Source: Psychrobacter nivimaris (GTDB taxonomy: Bacteria; Pseudomonadota; Gammaproteobacteria; Pseudomonadales; Moraxellaceae). From it: a DNA stretch of 64,000 nt. Of the stretch, positions 8,863 to 16,424 are shown piece after piece. Every line of letters starts with the position of its first letter. Position 1 is the stretch's first letter. The translations under genes were made by a program, and so were the position numbers. Under the pieces are notes generated by a model that saw nothing but the letters and a program-made list of their open reading frames with translations, was not told the origin of the DNA and made no database searches. The stretch spans positions 62,001 to 126,000 of the forward strand of contig NZ_VZIZ01000007.1 of assembly GCF_009812035.1 (NCBI RefSeq). Direction: 5' to 3'.

Positions 8863-9684
8863 TGATTCCCCCTCGGTTTTTGGATTTGTATTGCTCTGAT
8901 TGGTGCTGCTTGACACTGCTACGCTATCGGCAATTGCATCAATTAGACCTAATTCTTTGGCTTTAACGGCGGTGAATACGTCACCTTCCCAGCCTTTGAT
9001 TGTTTTGGCATCAACATTACGCTGTGCTGCTACATGGTTAAAAAAGATACTTGCTGACTCATCGACGCCTTCTTGTAGGCGCTGCTTTTCATCGTCTGTC
9101 AGTGGCATGAATGAGTTGAATGCTGCCTTCCACTTGCCTGATCGGAACAATGAAACCTTTTCACCGTAACGCTCAAGCCATCCGCTTTCCTCAGTGTGGA
9201 CCACATAAACACCGATGCTGCCAATGCCTGATTGCTTAGACGCTGTAACCTTGCTTGTGCTAGCACCTAACCAGTAAGCGGCTGAATACATATCACCACT
9301 AACAAACGTTTCAATCGGCTTTGCAGACTGGTAGATGGTCTCAGTGATACCGTCAAGGCCTGCGACATAACCACCGCCACTATCAATGTCTAAGACGATG
9401 CTAGTCACTGTGTAATCGTCATTGGCTTGCTGTATGTAGTCAGCTAAGTTTGCATAGCCTGTGACACCCCATGAGCGATAATCACTTGAGGTTTCAGGCA
9501 CCAGCAGACCGCGCACATCAATAGTCGCTACGCCATTCTCAACCGTGTAAGCTGCTTCGCTATCATCATCGTCATAGCGTGATAGCGCCTTGAAGTCGAT
9601 AGACGCAAGTTGATGCTCAAGCCCTGTGCAGCTCATGAGCGCATGACTGTCAATGTCGCGCTTAATCTTTGCTTGTAAGTTCAT
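8479..9684 (-). CDS. S49-family prohead protease fused to scaffold
   Basis: Start set at ATG 9684 ('MNLQAKIKRDIDSHALMSC'); longer starts would lie fully inside the upstream gene. The 401-aa product has an SppA/ClpP-like fold: 'ILDIDSGGG' for the oxyanion region, 'SGDMYSAAYWLGAS' with the likely nucleophile Ser, 'SGIGSIGVYVVH', and 'SGKWKAAFNSFMPLT' for the catalytic Lys. After about residue 270 it turns into a charged Ala/Glu/Lys helix typical of capsid scaffolds, with its own internal start. The protein should cleave the scaffold during prohead maturation, as lambda gpC does. Confidence 0.9.
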   Translation of the reverse strand: MNLQAKIKRDIDSHALMSCTGLEHQLASIDFKALSRYDDDDSEAAYTVENGVATIDVRGLLVPETSSDYRSWGVTGYANLADYIQQANDDYTVTSIVLDIDSGGGYVAGLDGITETIYQSAKPIETFVSGDMYSAAYWLGASTSKVTASKQSGIGSIGVYVVHTEESGWLERYGEKVSLFRSGKWKAAFNSFMPLTDDEKQRLQEGVDESASIFFNHVAAQRNVDAKTIKGWEGDVFTAVKAKELGLIDAIADSVAVSSSTNQSNTNPKTEGESMDLQEAQAKIKELEASEAKAVQEAADAKAAALVAQNALAESQASTRQAAIDKLAADTGREFTDEQVTAFKAMDDAQFAVAEFMAKPVEVKAPELPDGLDKAQATNGREGGESKILAAVEAAKAQGAK

Positions 9685-9889
9685 GTTTTTTGCCTTTAAT
9701 TTCGTTATGTAGCGCACCCATGTAGGCCATGACCTCACCTTGGTCGTCAACCTCTCCAACCTTTTTAATGATATTCCCCGCCATCACGATAGATATATCA
9801 AAACCGCCGTTGACGTTCGGTGTAGCATCGATGAATAGTAAGTTATCGACATTTACAAGACGCCCAGCTATGACTGCTAAATTATTCAT
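9662..9889 (-). CDS. Phage protein of unknown function, 75 aa
   Basis: ATG 9889 has GGTGAT just upstream; an alternative in-frame ATG at 9901 would include that site. The product ('MNNLAVIAGRLVNVDNLLFID...') has alternating hydrophobic strands with a Gly-rich turn, then a charged C-terminus. It overlaps the protease start by 23 bases. Nothing in it is recognised; it may be a small head accessory protein. Confidence 0.55.
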   Translation of the reverse strand: MNNLAVIAGRLVNVDNLLFIDATPNVNGGFDISIVMAGNIIKKVGEVDDQGEVMAYMGALHNEIKGKKHELTSKD

Positions 9890-9903
9890 ATCATCACCCA
9901 TTA

Positions 9904-9929
9904 AAAAGACCGCCCTTATCGGCGGTCTT
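9904..9929 (-). terminator. Hairpin/terminator in head operon
   Basis: AAGACCGCC and GGCGGTCTT form a 9-bp stem with loop CTTATC on the plus strand, followed on the minus strand by five T. It overlaps the end of the small gene at 9916-10014. Confidence 0.65.
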
Positions 9930-10014
9930 GTTTGTGTTGCTTGCGCTTGGTGTAAATGGTCAGCGCTATATCAGCTATCAGCACAATAGCTCTGAGTATT
10001 CGTGATTTATTCAT
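9916..10014 (-). CDS. Tiny single-span membrane peptide, 32 aa
   Basis: ATG 10014 overlaps the stop of the gpF-like gene (ATGA), suggesting coupling. The peptide begins MNKSRILRA, has one hydrophobic stretch (AIVLIADIALTIYT) and a very basic tail (KRKQHKQDRR). Its stop lies inside the following terminator stem. Function unknown. It could be spurious, but the overlap and the membrane-plus-basic-tail pattern favour a real gene. Confidence 0.4.
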   Translation of the reverse strand: MNKSRILRAIVLIADIALTIYTKRKQHKQDRR

Positions 10015-10811
10015 TCGCTCTCTTCCTCAATCAGCTCTTTAGCTTCATCAATCATCAAAGCAAGCTCCGGCACTGGCTGCGCTAACATCGCTGTGATAGC
10101 CGCTTCAATGCGCTGTCTCGCTGCCAGTATCGCATCTGACTGCTTGTAGTACGTGATAGCGAGTTCAGCTATCTTGTCGTTGACTAGCTTGTTCATGTTG
10201 CCTGTGTACTGTGCAGGTGTGCCGCCAATCCAATCTTTGTCATTTGGTACATTGGGCAAGTCACCATCATCGGTAATGCCTTTCGCTTGAGCTTGGGACT
10301 CAGTAAGCGAACGCATAATACAACGGCAGCGATACCCGTCAGGGGCGTAGTGCTGTTGCCAAAATGGATCATCGATATGTCTGACTACGCCATCTAGTAC
10401 CTTGTGAGCTGGTCGCTGTCTAATATCATTGATACCATCGCGCATCAGGTACGGGCGTTCATCTTTGTTTTGCTGCTGTTGATACCATCGACCACGGCCA
10501 TAAGCGCCTTGTATGTTAGTTCTAAAGATATTATCGAGCCGACGCCTTGGCAGATTGATATCAATATCACCGTCTTTGACTGCCTTTTGAAAGTCTGCGA
10601 ATGTTCCGCCACTATCTAGTTGGTCATTAACAAGGCCCATCACATGCTTAATCTGCTCAGTCTGCCCTAATCCTGCAATAGATACCGCTTGCTGACGCTG
10701 TATCGGTGTCATGCTCTCGTAGTATTCATCTGGTAAGACCACGTTACGATTGAGCGCGTAAGCAATGGCTTCGATAAACTGTACGTCAAATCCTGCTGTT
10801 GTCGTTGCCAT
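10011..10811 (-). CDS. Head morphogenesis protein (Mu gpF/SPP1 gp7-like)
   Basis: 266 aa. The C-terminal half shows the typical signature of the Mu F-like minor head protein domain: 'FRTNIQGAYGRGRWYQQ', 'RPAHKVLDGVV', 'DPFWQQHYAPDGYRCRCI'. These proteins are internal minor head components linked with the portal. It lies directly after the DUF935 portal, as in Mu-like phages, separated by one small gene. Phage Mu F itself is longer, so this is the compact form. Confidence 0.88.
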   Translation of the reverse strand: MATTTAGFDVQFIEAIAYALNRNVVLPDEYYESMTPIQRQQAVSIAGLGQTEQIKHVMGLVNDQLDSGGTFADFQKAVKDGDIDINLPRRRLDNIFRTNIQGAYGRGRWYQQQQNKDERPYLMRDGINDIRQRPAHKVLDGVVRHIDDPFWQQHYAPDGYRCRCIMRSLTESQAQAKGITDDGDLPNVPNDKDWIGGTPAQYTGNMNKLVNDKIAELAITYYKQSDAILAARQRIEAAITAMLAQPVPELALMIDEAKELIEEESE

Positions 10812-10822
10812 TGATTGCTCTC

Positions 10823-11146
10823 TTACTTGTGGGGATTGTGCGGTGGCTTAGGTGGTGCTTTCTTGCTTTTCGGCACACACCCATTCCAATCACTACGTTG
10901 ACGCTCATTATTCAACTCTCTTGATACCCATAGGTCATCTTGTTCTTGCTCAATGGCCTCTAACTGCATACGCAACTTATCTGGTCGCAATGCGTTTTTA
11001 TCGTTAACGTAGTTAGTGATATGCTCAATAATCATTACCGCTTTGGGGTCACTTGCTAACCATCTGTCTATTTCGCTGCAAGCCATATCATAACGACGCG
11101 CTCTGATTATTTCTTTTTTGGCAAATATCTTTTGAAAGAAATTCAT
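10823..11146 (-). CDS. Phage protein of unknown function, 107 aa
   Basis: ATG 11146 follows the portal stop by one base and has GAGG upstream, so translation is probably coupled; longer starts inside the portal gene are rejected. The protein has a basic N-terminus (FFQKIFAKKEIIRARRYD), a helical middle and a Pro/Lys-rich tail (SKKAPPKPPHNPHK). No domain recognised. Its place between portal and gpF suggests a minor head role or regulatory function. Confidence 0.6.
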   Translation of the reverse strand: MNFFQKIFAKKEIIRARRYDMACSEIDRWLASDPKAVMIIEHITNYVNDKNALRPDKLRMQLEAIEQEQDDLWVSRELNNERQRSDWNGCVPKSKKAPPKPPHNPHK

Positions 11147-11147
11147 A

Positions 11148-12671
11148 TCAAACCTCGCTCGATTCATCTGCAAAACCATGCACATCAGCGACCTGTAAAG
11201 CCGTATTGACCAACTGCGTAAACTCACTTTGAGCCAAGCTATCGCCGACCATATCAAATAACGCCTCACGTAAGCTGTCAGCGTCCGTAGCGTTACTTAT
11301 AGCCGATAGCACCGCATCAGCATCAAACGGCTGTACGCTCGCATTTAGTGCATCATCTGCCACTTGCTCAAGCTCTTGCTGCTCGTCAGTAAATTCACTA
11401 TCGTCGTCAGCCGCTTTAAATGGCAGCCACGTTTTATTAGCCATTGACGTATAGCGATTGGCTTGTGTCGACGTTGGTAACTCAATAGCGCCTTGTCCAT
11501 CACCATAATCCATGTGCGAGATATGCTGCTCGTTATAGCCATGCTCATCAACAAAATATGACTTAGTAAAGCGAACACCCATCTCATGCGCTTTTTTATC
11601 TGCGTCTAACTGCTCTTGGTTGATGAACTTCTTAGCCACCCACTTAAACTCAGGCGCTTCAAACCCATTAGCGGTACAGATAACATCGATGAATCGTTGG
11701 ACGGCTTTAAGCGCATGCTTACGGTCGCTGCTAAAGATAATCTCTTGCTGCTCTTGATGTACTACGCCTTGGCCGTAAGTGCCGCCTTTATCCGTACCAC
11801 TGGTAAGCGTCTGACCTAGCAAGTAAGTCGTAATACTCTGCTTAACCACTGAGTCATAGCTAACAAACGCTTCACCGTTACTGCCACCAGTTACCGCCGT
11901 CACATCCTCATCAACGCCGATAGTCACGACGCCTGAGTTATGCGCTGCTAGTAGTGCATTAGCAAAGTCCTGGGCGTCAGCATCACTGCTTGCGTCAGTC
12001 TTACCAATCAGCAAGGGTGAACCGAAACGCTCCAAGAACTTAGACCAAAAACGCCAGCCATTGGTTTTAAAGTAATGCAGCCAGTACACGCGGCTTAATA
12101 ATGATTTGCCTTTAGGGTTTAGATATGTCGGCTTGTGCTGCTGGTATAGATAGCGATAGTAAAAGTCAGCTTGATCACTAATCATGATCGGCTGACTACC
12201 ATCGTTCGGAAACCATTGCAGAGCACCACCAGATAATGGTTCAAACCATTGAATAGGTTTTGACATCATCGAGGTGACCGCATTACGCCCATTGCTATCT
12301 TTGCCCCATAGCATTTCAATCACATCATAACCGTACCACTTACTAAGCGATGAGCCTTGTAATATCGTTTCAAGATGCAGGTCTAACTGCCCATAGATAA
12401 AATCAGCAACAGCGCCCTCACTTGGCGTAATCGTGTACTCAGCACTGCCTAACTCTTCTTCACGTCTATCAATCGCTTGGTCAATGTCTGGGTCAGTGAG
12501 TAATGTCTTTAGCGCATGACGACTGATACCGGCCTTTTTAAGTATTTCGTCAGTGTCAGTACGAATCAGGTAGCGGTAAAAGGTCTTACCTCGTAGGTCA
12601 GTTGCTTGCTCTTGGCTTAGCGCCTTACCTGCTGTGACACGGTAACGCGGCTTTTCAGTTATATCATTCAT
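11148..12671 (-). CDS. Portal protein, DUF935 family (Mu gp29-like)
   Basis: 507 aa, the normal size for DUF935 portals. The N-terminal region has 'AGISRHALKTLLTDPDIDQAIDRREEEL', followed by 'GSSLSKWYGYDVIEMLWG' and 'FLERFGSPLLIGKTD', all characteristic of the family. Twelve copies form the vertex channel used for DNA entry and exit. The gene overlaps the terminase large subunit by 4 bases. A DUF935 portal next to a conventional terminase and tyrosine integrase points to module exchange with Mu-like siphophages. Confidence 0.92.
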   Translation of the reverse strand: MNDITEKPRYRVTAGKALSQEQATDLRGKTFYRYLIRTDTDEILKKAGISRHALKTLLTDPDIDQAIDRREEELGSAEYTITPSEGAVADFIYGQLDLHLETILQGSSLSKWYGYDVIEMLWGKDSNGRNAVTSMMSKPIQWFEPLSGGALQWFPNDGSQPIMISDQADFYYRYLYQQHKPTYLNPKGKSLLSRVYWLHYFKTNGWRFWSKFLERFGSPLLIGKTDASSDADAQDFANALLAAHNSGVVTIGVDEDVTAVTGGSNGEAFVSYDSVVKQSITTYLLGQTLTSGTDKGGTYGQGVVHQEQQEIIFSSDRKHALKAVQRFIDVICTANGFEAPEFKWVAKKFINQEQLDADKKAHEMGVRFTKSYFVDEHGYNEQHISHMDYGDGQGAIELPTSTQANRYTSMANKTWLPFKAADDDSEFTDEQQELEQVADDALNASVQPFDADAVLSAISNATDADSLREALFDMVGDSLAQSEFTQLVNTALQVADVHGFADESSEV

Positions 12672-13939
12672 CTATACGTCCGTTTGCCAGCAGTGGCTCT
12701 ATGTCGTTTAGTATTAGCACCACGCTTCATAGTGCGCTCATGTGCGTATCTGAGTGAGTCAATCAAATGGTTATGCTTATCAATAATCTCTGGCAAGATC
12801 TCACCGCTTAATCGGTCCGTCTTGTAGCTGTACAATCTGAACTCTTTGGCGGTTGCCGTGCACCTTGGGTGAATGACAATCTGCTTATAGCCTTTTAGAT
12901 GAGCAATGCCATCCTCAACACTGCCCTTACCTTTAACGCATGCCTTAATTTTTGGTATGCCGTTACGCTTCAGGTAGCTGATTGATTCAGGTCGAGCGTT
13001 ATCAGCTATCACCTCGTAGTTTTCGATGCCTGGTATATTATCTTTCAGGTAGTCTGGCGTATCGTCAATTTCAAGACCAACCTTGCATGCCTCGTATTCG
13101 ATATAGAGTATGCCGTCATGTTCCCATGAGTTTGTGGCGCCTGTTGGATCTGTAGAGAACCCAAAGTCTAAGCCGTTGTATGGCCCATTCCATGTTGGAT
13201 GTCTTTCAAACTCTTTAACAATAAACTTACCGTTAAATATCTGAGCATCTGACGCTTCAAGATAAGCACCTTCCCAAATCCAGCAGTAGGTCGCATCATC
13301 AAGGTTTTCTTGATCATTAAGTCGCTCTTGCTCAAGAACATCAGGGAAGAATGGGTTATCGTTGTAATTCATCTCAACGATGAACTCGTGCTCAACCTGT
13401 CTGAATCGCTTGTCTGTTGCACTACCTTTGTTTTCAGGGTTCCAAGTTATCCAAACTTCTGAATCATCTTCACGTACGGTTGGTAGCAGTTTACGCCATG
13501 CCGCCTCACTGACGTTCTCAGCTTCATCTACCCAAGCGAGTAGTATTCGCGACTTACCTTTGATGCTATCTAGATTATGGCGTAGGCCGGTAAAGGCGTA
13601 AGCAACACGTTTATTCTTAGTGCGAACGTATTTCTCGCCAATCTCATAGTAATCATTGAGCCAACCGACTGACTTAATAGCCTGTTTAATTTCCTCTAAT
13701 GACGACTCTTCTAGTGAGTTCATATACTCACGGCCGCATAGGATTATGCCGCTAGCGCCTGCTTCGGCTAGTCGATAACCCTCTACGGCTGTCATCAATG
13801 CGAATGTACGTGTCTTAGCACTACCACGGCCACCGTAAGCGCCTTTGTAGCGCGACTTGGCACTGAATACTGGTATAAGTTTTGGCGGTATCGTTATGTC
13901 AGCATAGACTTCATCATTTAATTGCTCGCCCATTTTCAT
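12668..13939 (-). CDS. Terminase large subunit
   Basis: 423 aa. The ATPase P-loop GGRGSAKT is at residues 36-43, the Walker B region is 'ILLAWVDEAENVS' near residue 135, a coupling-like 'WITWNPE' follows, and a nuclease acidic cluster starts at 'GLDFGFSTDP' near 250, with later Asp residues ('VIADNARPESI'). This is the DNA-packaging motor and head-filling nuclease. It overlaps the portal gene by 4 bases and the small-subunit gene by 26 bases. Confidence 0.93.
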   Translation of the reverse strand: MKMGEQLNDEVYADITIPPKLIPVFSAKSRYKGAYGGRGSAKTRTFALMTAVEGYRLAEAGASGIILCGREYMNSLEESSLEEIKQAIKSVGWLNDYYEIGEKYVRTKNKRVAYAFTGLRHNLDSIKGKSRILLAWVDEAENVSEAAWRKLLPTVREDDSEVWITWNPENKGSATDKRFRQVEHEFIVEMNYNDNPFFPDVLEQERLNDQENLDDATYCWIWEGAYLEASDAQIFNGKFIVKEFERHPTWNGPYNGLDFGFSTDPTGATNSWEHDGILYIEYEACKVGLEIDDTPDYLKDNIPGIENYEVIADNARPESISYLKRNGIPKIKACVKGKGSVEDGIAHLKGYKQIVIHPRCTATAKEFRLYSYKTDRLSGEILPEIIDKHNHLIDSLRYAHERTMKRGANTKRHRATAGKRTYR

Positions 13940-14390
13940 CTACCTTTGGTGCAACCAGCCTAATTACTGTCGGTTTAGTCGCCATTGATCCATCACTAGA
14001 TGTGTTATCGACCTTCTGCTTATTGGTGAACACCTCGCCCATTTCTTTGGCTGCCTGCTCTGCTAGTGCCGCTGCTAATGGTCTATTCTTTGACTTCTCA
14101 GCATCACGCGCCATACGGTCCAGCATATTCAATCGATAGGCTTTATTAGCAATTGGTATTGCTTGGATGTCGTTGTTAAAGTCATCACGGAATTGCTTGA
14201 ACAGGTCTTTCCATTTTTGCGATAAATTAATTGCAGCTGCTTTACTCGGATCGTAATTCGATACCTGCTGTCTTGTAACTTTCAGTCCATCAAATTCTTG
14301 ATTGACAGCTTCCACTACTTCGGATGGGGTCATATAGGTAGCAAGCCCTTGTACAATAAAGGCCTTAACCTTATTGTTAAGGGTCGCCAT
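13914..14390 (-). CDS. DUF2280 protein, probable terminase small subunit
   Basis: 158 aa. 'MATLNNKVKAFIVQGLATYMTPSEVVEAVNQEF' is the hallmark of DUF2280, an N-terminal DNA-binding-type helical domain found immediately before terminase large subunits in many Moraxellaceae and Pseudomonas prophages. The C-terminal part has the charged helices expected for oligomerisation and for the link to the large subunit. The 26-base overlap with the large subunit supports a functional pair. Confidence 0.82.
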   Translation of the reverse strand: MATLNNKVKAFIVQGLATYMTPSEVVEAVNQEFDGLKVTRQQVSNYDPSKAAAINLSQKWKDLFKQFRDDFNNDIQAIPIANKAYRLNMLDRMARDAEKSKNRPLAAALAEQAAKEMGEVFTNKQKVDNTSSDGSMATKPTVIRLVAPKVDENGRAIK

Positions 14391-14422
14391 AAATGCTCTC
14401 TCGTATCGCTAAGTAAAGGTAA

Positions 14423-14986
14423 TTAGTATTTTATTTGCGGCTCACAATCTTGCAGCTCAGCCATGCGCCTGACTGCTTCATCACCGCCATATCGTCTGAC
14501 GACTCCAAAGAACTCCTCAACATCGTGAGCTATCAATTCGAGCTGTGGTCTACCGTCTGCTTTGAATGATGGGTCACCAAACATATCTGGTTTATGCCTC
14601 ATGTGATAAATCTCATGCTCAACTAATGCAGCAAACTCAGCGTCGGTACAATCACGGCAATAATTGGCATCAAGAGTTACCAAGTACTCAGGCACATCAC
14701 CTAACGTGTCTTCAAACCACATTTCCTGACGTGTCTTTTTCCAACCACCAGCCATCATCATGACTTTCTCGCACTGACCTAACACCTGCTTACCTGCTTT
14801 CACGTATTCGCTTTGGGCCCACATAAAGGCTATTTCAGTTACTGAGTATTCCATCAAGTGTCTGTGGTCTTCGTTGAACCATTCATGATCAGGATTGAGT
14901 ATCGTAGCGTGTAGCCATTCATGTATTTCAGGGGCTGCCATTAGCGGTCGCAAGTCATTAGTTGGTGGCATTGGTCGTTTTATCAT
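14423..14986 (-). CDS. Putative phage metallopeptidase
   Basis: Start set at ATG 14986, with GAGGTGAGC directly before it. The 187-aa product carries an HEIYH zinc-peptidase motif (HExxH) after 'TDAEFAALVE', and a downstream 'HDVEEFFGVVRRYGG' that may supply the third ligand. Four Cys/His residues ('YCRDCTD' and others) could bind a second metal. The family is known from prophages of Pseudomonas and Acinetobacter as the phage metallopeptidase family. Its role is unknown. It lies before the terminase genes, at the head of the packaging module. Confidence 0.75.
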   Translation of the reverse strand: MIKRPMPPTNDLRPLMAAPEIHEWLHATILNPDHEWFNEDHRHLMEYSVTEIAFMWAQSEYVKAGKQVLGQCEKVMMMAGGWKKTRQEMWFEDTLGDVPEYLVTLDANYCRDCTDAEFAALVEHEIYHMRHKPDMFGDPSFKADGRPQLELIAHDVEEFFGVVRRYGGDEAVRRMAELQDCEPQIKY

Positions 14987-15072
14987 GCTCACCTCGTAAA
15001 TATTAAGCACGTTAAAGTCTAAAAAATTGTTATAAGATATAGTTTCATTTCACAGTAGGAAAGGAATACACA

Positions 15073-15465
15073 ATGTCTAATTATTCATATGGAACAGGAC
15101 CTAGTCATGATCAACGTATGATGAGTATCTTACGAGAACAACGAGAAACGACTGAACGCCACCGAAACCCTGTTATTCAAATCAGAGAAACCTTAGAGCG
15201 CCAAGTTAGAGATTTTGAGTCTAATCTAGATGAAGAACAGGAAGTAATGATTATGGCAGCTTCATTTGGCAGCTCAGTTACTTTCTATGTCGATTCAATA
15301 GAGTTTGGTCAACCGTCAATGATTATTTTTCATGGCACAACAATTGATGGTGGAACTACACGACTAATTCAACATTGCAATCAGTTAAGCTTTTTACTAC
15401 AAGCTGTTCCCAAACAGGATCCTGATGAGAAGCGTACACCTATTGGTTTTATCCATAGTGAATAG
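15073..15465 (+). CDS. DUF6173-like protein, isolated plus-strand gene
   Basis: A 130-aa protein with AGGAAAGGA before the ATG. 'IRETLERQVRDFESNLDEEQEVMIMAASFGSSVTFYVDSI' and 'LIQHCNQLSFLLQAVPK' resemble DUF6173, small proteins of unknown function. It is the only plus-strand gene inside a long minus-strand late region, with no coupling to neighbours, so it probably has its own promoter (a TATAAG-type box precedes it) and may be expressed in the lysogen as a moron. Function unknown. Confidence 0.7.
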   Translation: MSNYSYGTGPSHDQRMMSILREQRETTERHRNPVIQIRETLERQVRDFESNLDEEQEVMIMAASFGSSVTFYVDSIEFGQPSMIIFHGTTIDGGTTRLIQHCNQLSFLLQAVPKQDPDEKRTPIGFIHSE

Positions 15466-15756
15466 ATAAGGTGTCATCAACTAGCATCTTCATCACATGC
15501 AAATAAGATGGTGGCTGATAACTTATCGTATGTCGCAGTTGCCATCTGCTAGCGGTTGTCTCGTTGGCATGTGCTACCAGTGGCTAAATCTGATAGGTAG
15601 TACGTGAGTGCTTTAATTTAGGCGCATGTCAAAGCCTTTGCTTTTCTACATGTAAACCTCTGCAATTGGCGACAGTGTGTCTCACTGCCAGTCTTAGTTG
15701 ATCTGCCCGCTGTGGCTTGGGTGCTTGCTTCCTCGTTAAAGGCTCACCGCAGATGT
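15466..15756. other. Gene-poor stretch, no supported gene
   Basis: No open frame with a ribosome site is visible on either strand. There is no clear repeat. The only structure is the terminator at its right edge. It may contain untranslated leader sequence for the packaging genes; I see nothing else to support. Confidence 0.4.
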
Positions 15757-15786
15757 AAAAAATGCCTCGTCCAATCAAGGGAGGCA
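15757..15786 (-). terminator. Terminator downstream of phage tRNA
   Basis: On the minus strand GCCTC...GAGGC (5-bp stem) is followed by A and six T, 19 bases after the tRNA 3' end. Confidence 0.65.
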
Positions 15787-15804
15787 AAAGTGGTTAATAA
15801 AATA

Positions 15805-15880
15805 TGGTGCGCCTAGCAGGATTTGAACCTGCGACCAAAGAATTATGAGTTCTCTGCTCTAACCGCTGAGCTATAGGCAC
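15805..15880 (-). tRNA. tRNA-Ile (CAU anticodon), phage-encoded
   Basis: A 76-nt cloverleaf is fully paired: acceptor GTGCCTA/TAGGCGC, D arm GCTC/GAGC, anticodon stem GAGAA/TTCTT with loop CTCATAA, T stem GCAGG/CCTGC with TTCAAAT, and an encoded CCA end. The CAU anticodon with the 'TTTGGTCG' variable region resembles tRNA-Ile2, where C34 becomes lysidine and reads AUA, rather than elongator Met; the distinction is by resemblance. It lies within late phage genes, abutting a small gene upstream. Confidence 0.9.
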
Positions 15881-16039
15881 TTAATTGTTGCAAAGCTCAA
15901 TCTTATCTACAAAACCTTGGGCGCCTTCTACGCCTCTATTAGCTCGGTCCTTCAGGAACTGCAGCCAATAATCCTTGGCGCACGACTCGGTTACCTCATG
16001 ATAATAATCATAAGCCTGTTGGTTAGTTAGATCACACAT
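15881..16039 (-). CDS. Small phage protein, 52 aa, before tRNA
   Basis: ATG 16039 follows an AGGGA ribosome site. The product (MCDLTNQQAYDYYHEV...) is a soluble helical protein with two Cys near the middle and end. Its stop abuts the tRNA gene directly, so both would be on one transcript. No family recognised. Confidence 0.5.
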   Translation of the reverse strand: MCDLTNQQAYDYYHEVTESCAKDYWLQFLKDRANRGVEGAQGFVDKIELCNN

Positions 16040-16070
16040 GGTTAGCATCCCTGCTAAATCGTAGACGTAA

Positions 16071-16102
16071 AAAAGCCCGATATCGGTATTCCGGCATCGG
16101 GC
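16071..16102 (-). terminator. Terminator, second of a tandem pair
   Basis: Minus-strand stem GCCCGAT/ATCGGGC with inner pairing (GCCGG...CCGAT) is followed by six T. It lies just upstream of the small gene and tRNA, 40 bases after another terminator. Confidence 0.75.
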
Positions 16103-16115
16103 AAATCATGGGCAC

Positions 16116-16146
16116 AAAAAAAAGCCTTATCAGTTAGATAAGGCCT
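16116..16146 (-). terminator. Terminator after early/delayed-early operon
   Basis: Minus-strand stem GCCTTAT/ATAAGGC followed by eight T lies 5 bases after the stop at 16151. It would end the leftward early operon unless antiterminated. Confidence 0.8.
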
Positions 16147-16150
16147 ATTG

Positions 16151-16375
16151 CTACAACTCTATTTCTATTTTCTTAAACTCTGAATCTTTCAAGAATAAAT
16201 CGATAGCTGTATTATATTTTGTCGCTGCTATTACCAGTGAGCGTTTTTGCTTGTGGTAACCGTAGCTTTCGACATAGGTAGGATCTGCGGACATCTTCTC
16301 GTTGCTTTCTTCTTGCAATCGAGTGATTAATCCAAGTTGTTTCAAACAATATCGCTCAACTATACGCTTTATCAT
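16151..16375 (-). CDS. Phage protein of unknown function, 74 aa
   Basis: A small charged helical protein (MIKRIVERYCLKQLGLI...) without a recognised domain. It is the last gene of the leftward early operon, ending 5 bases before a terminator. It has no signal, no membrane segment and no zinc motif. It could be a late-expression regulator or accessory gene; nothing in the sequence decides. Confidence 0.55.
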   Translation of the reverse strand: MIKRIVERYCLKQLGLITRLQEESNEKMSADPTYVESYGYHKQKRSLVIAATKYNTAIDLFLKDSEFKKIEIEL

Positions 16376-16424
16376 CGAAACACCCTAAATTTGGTTGGCA
16401 TTCGCCATACTACGAAATATAGCA

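Noticed and set aside
15466..15756. Possible lysis gene in the gap before the phage tRNA
   Set aside because: No open frame with start, ribosome site and membrane or lysozyme features could be found on either strand.
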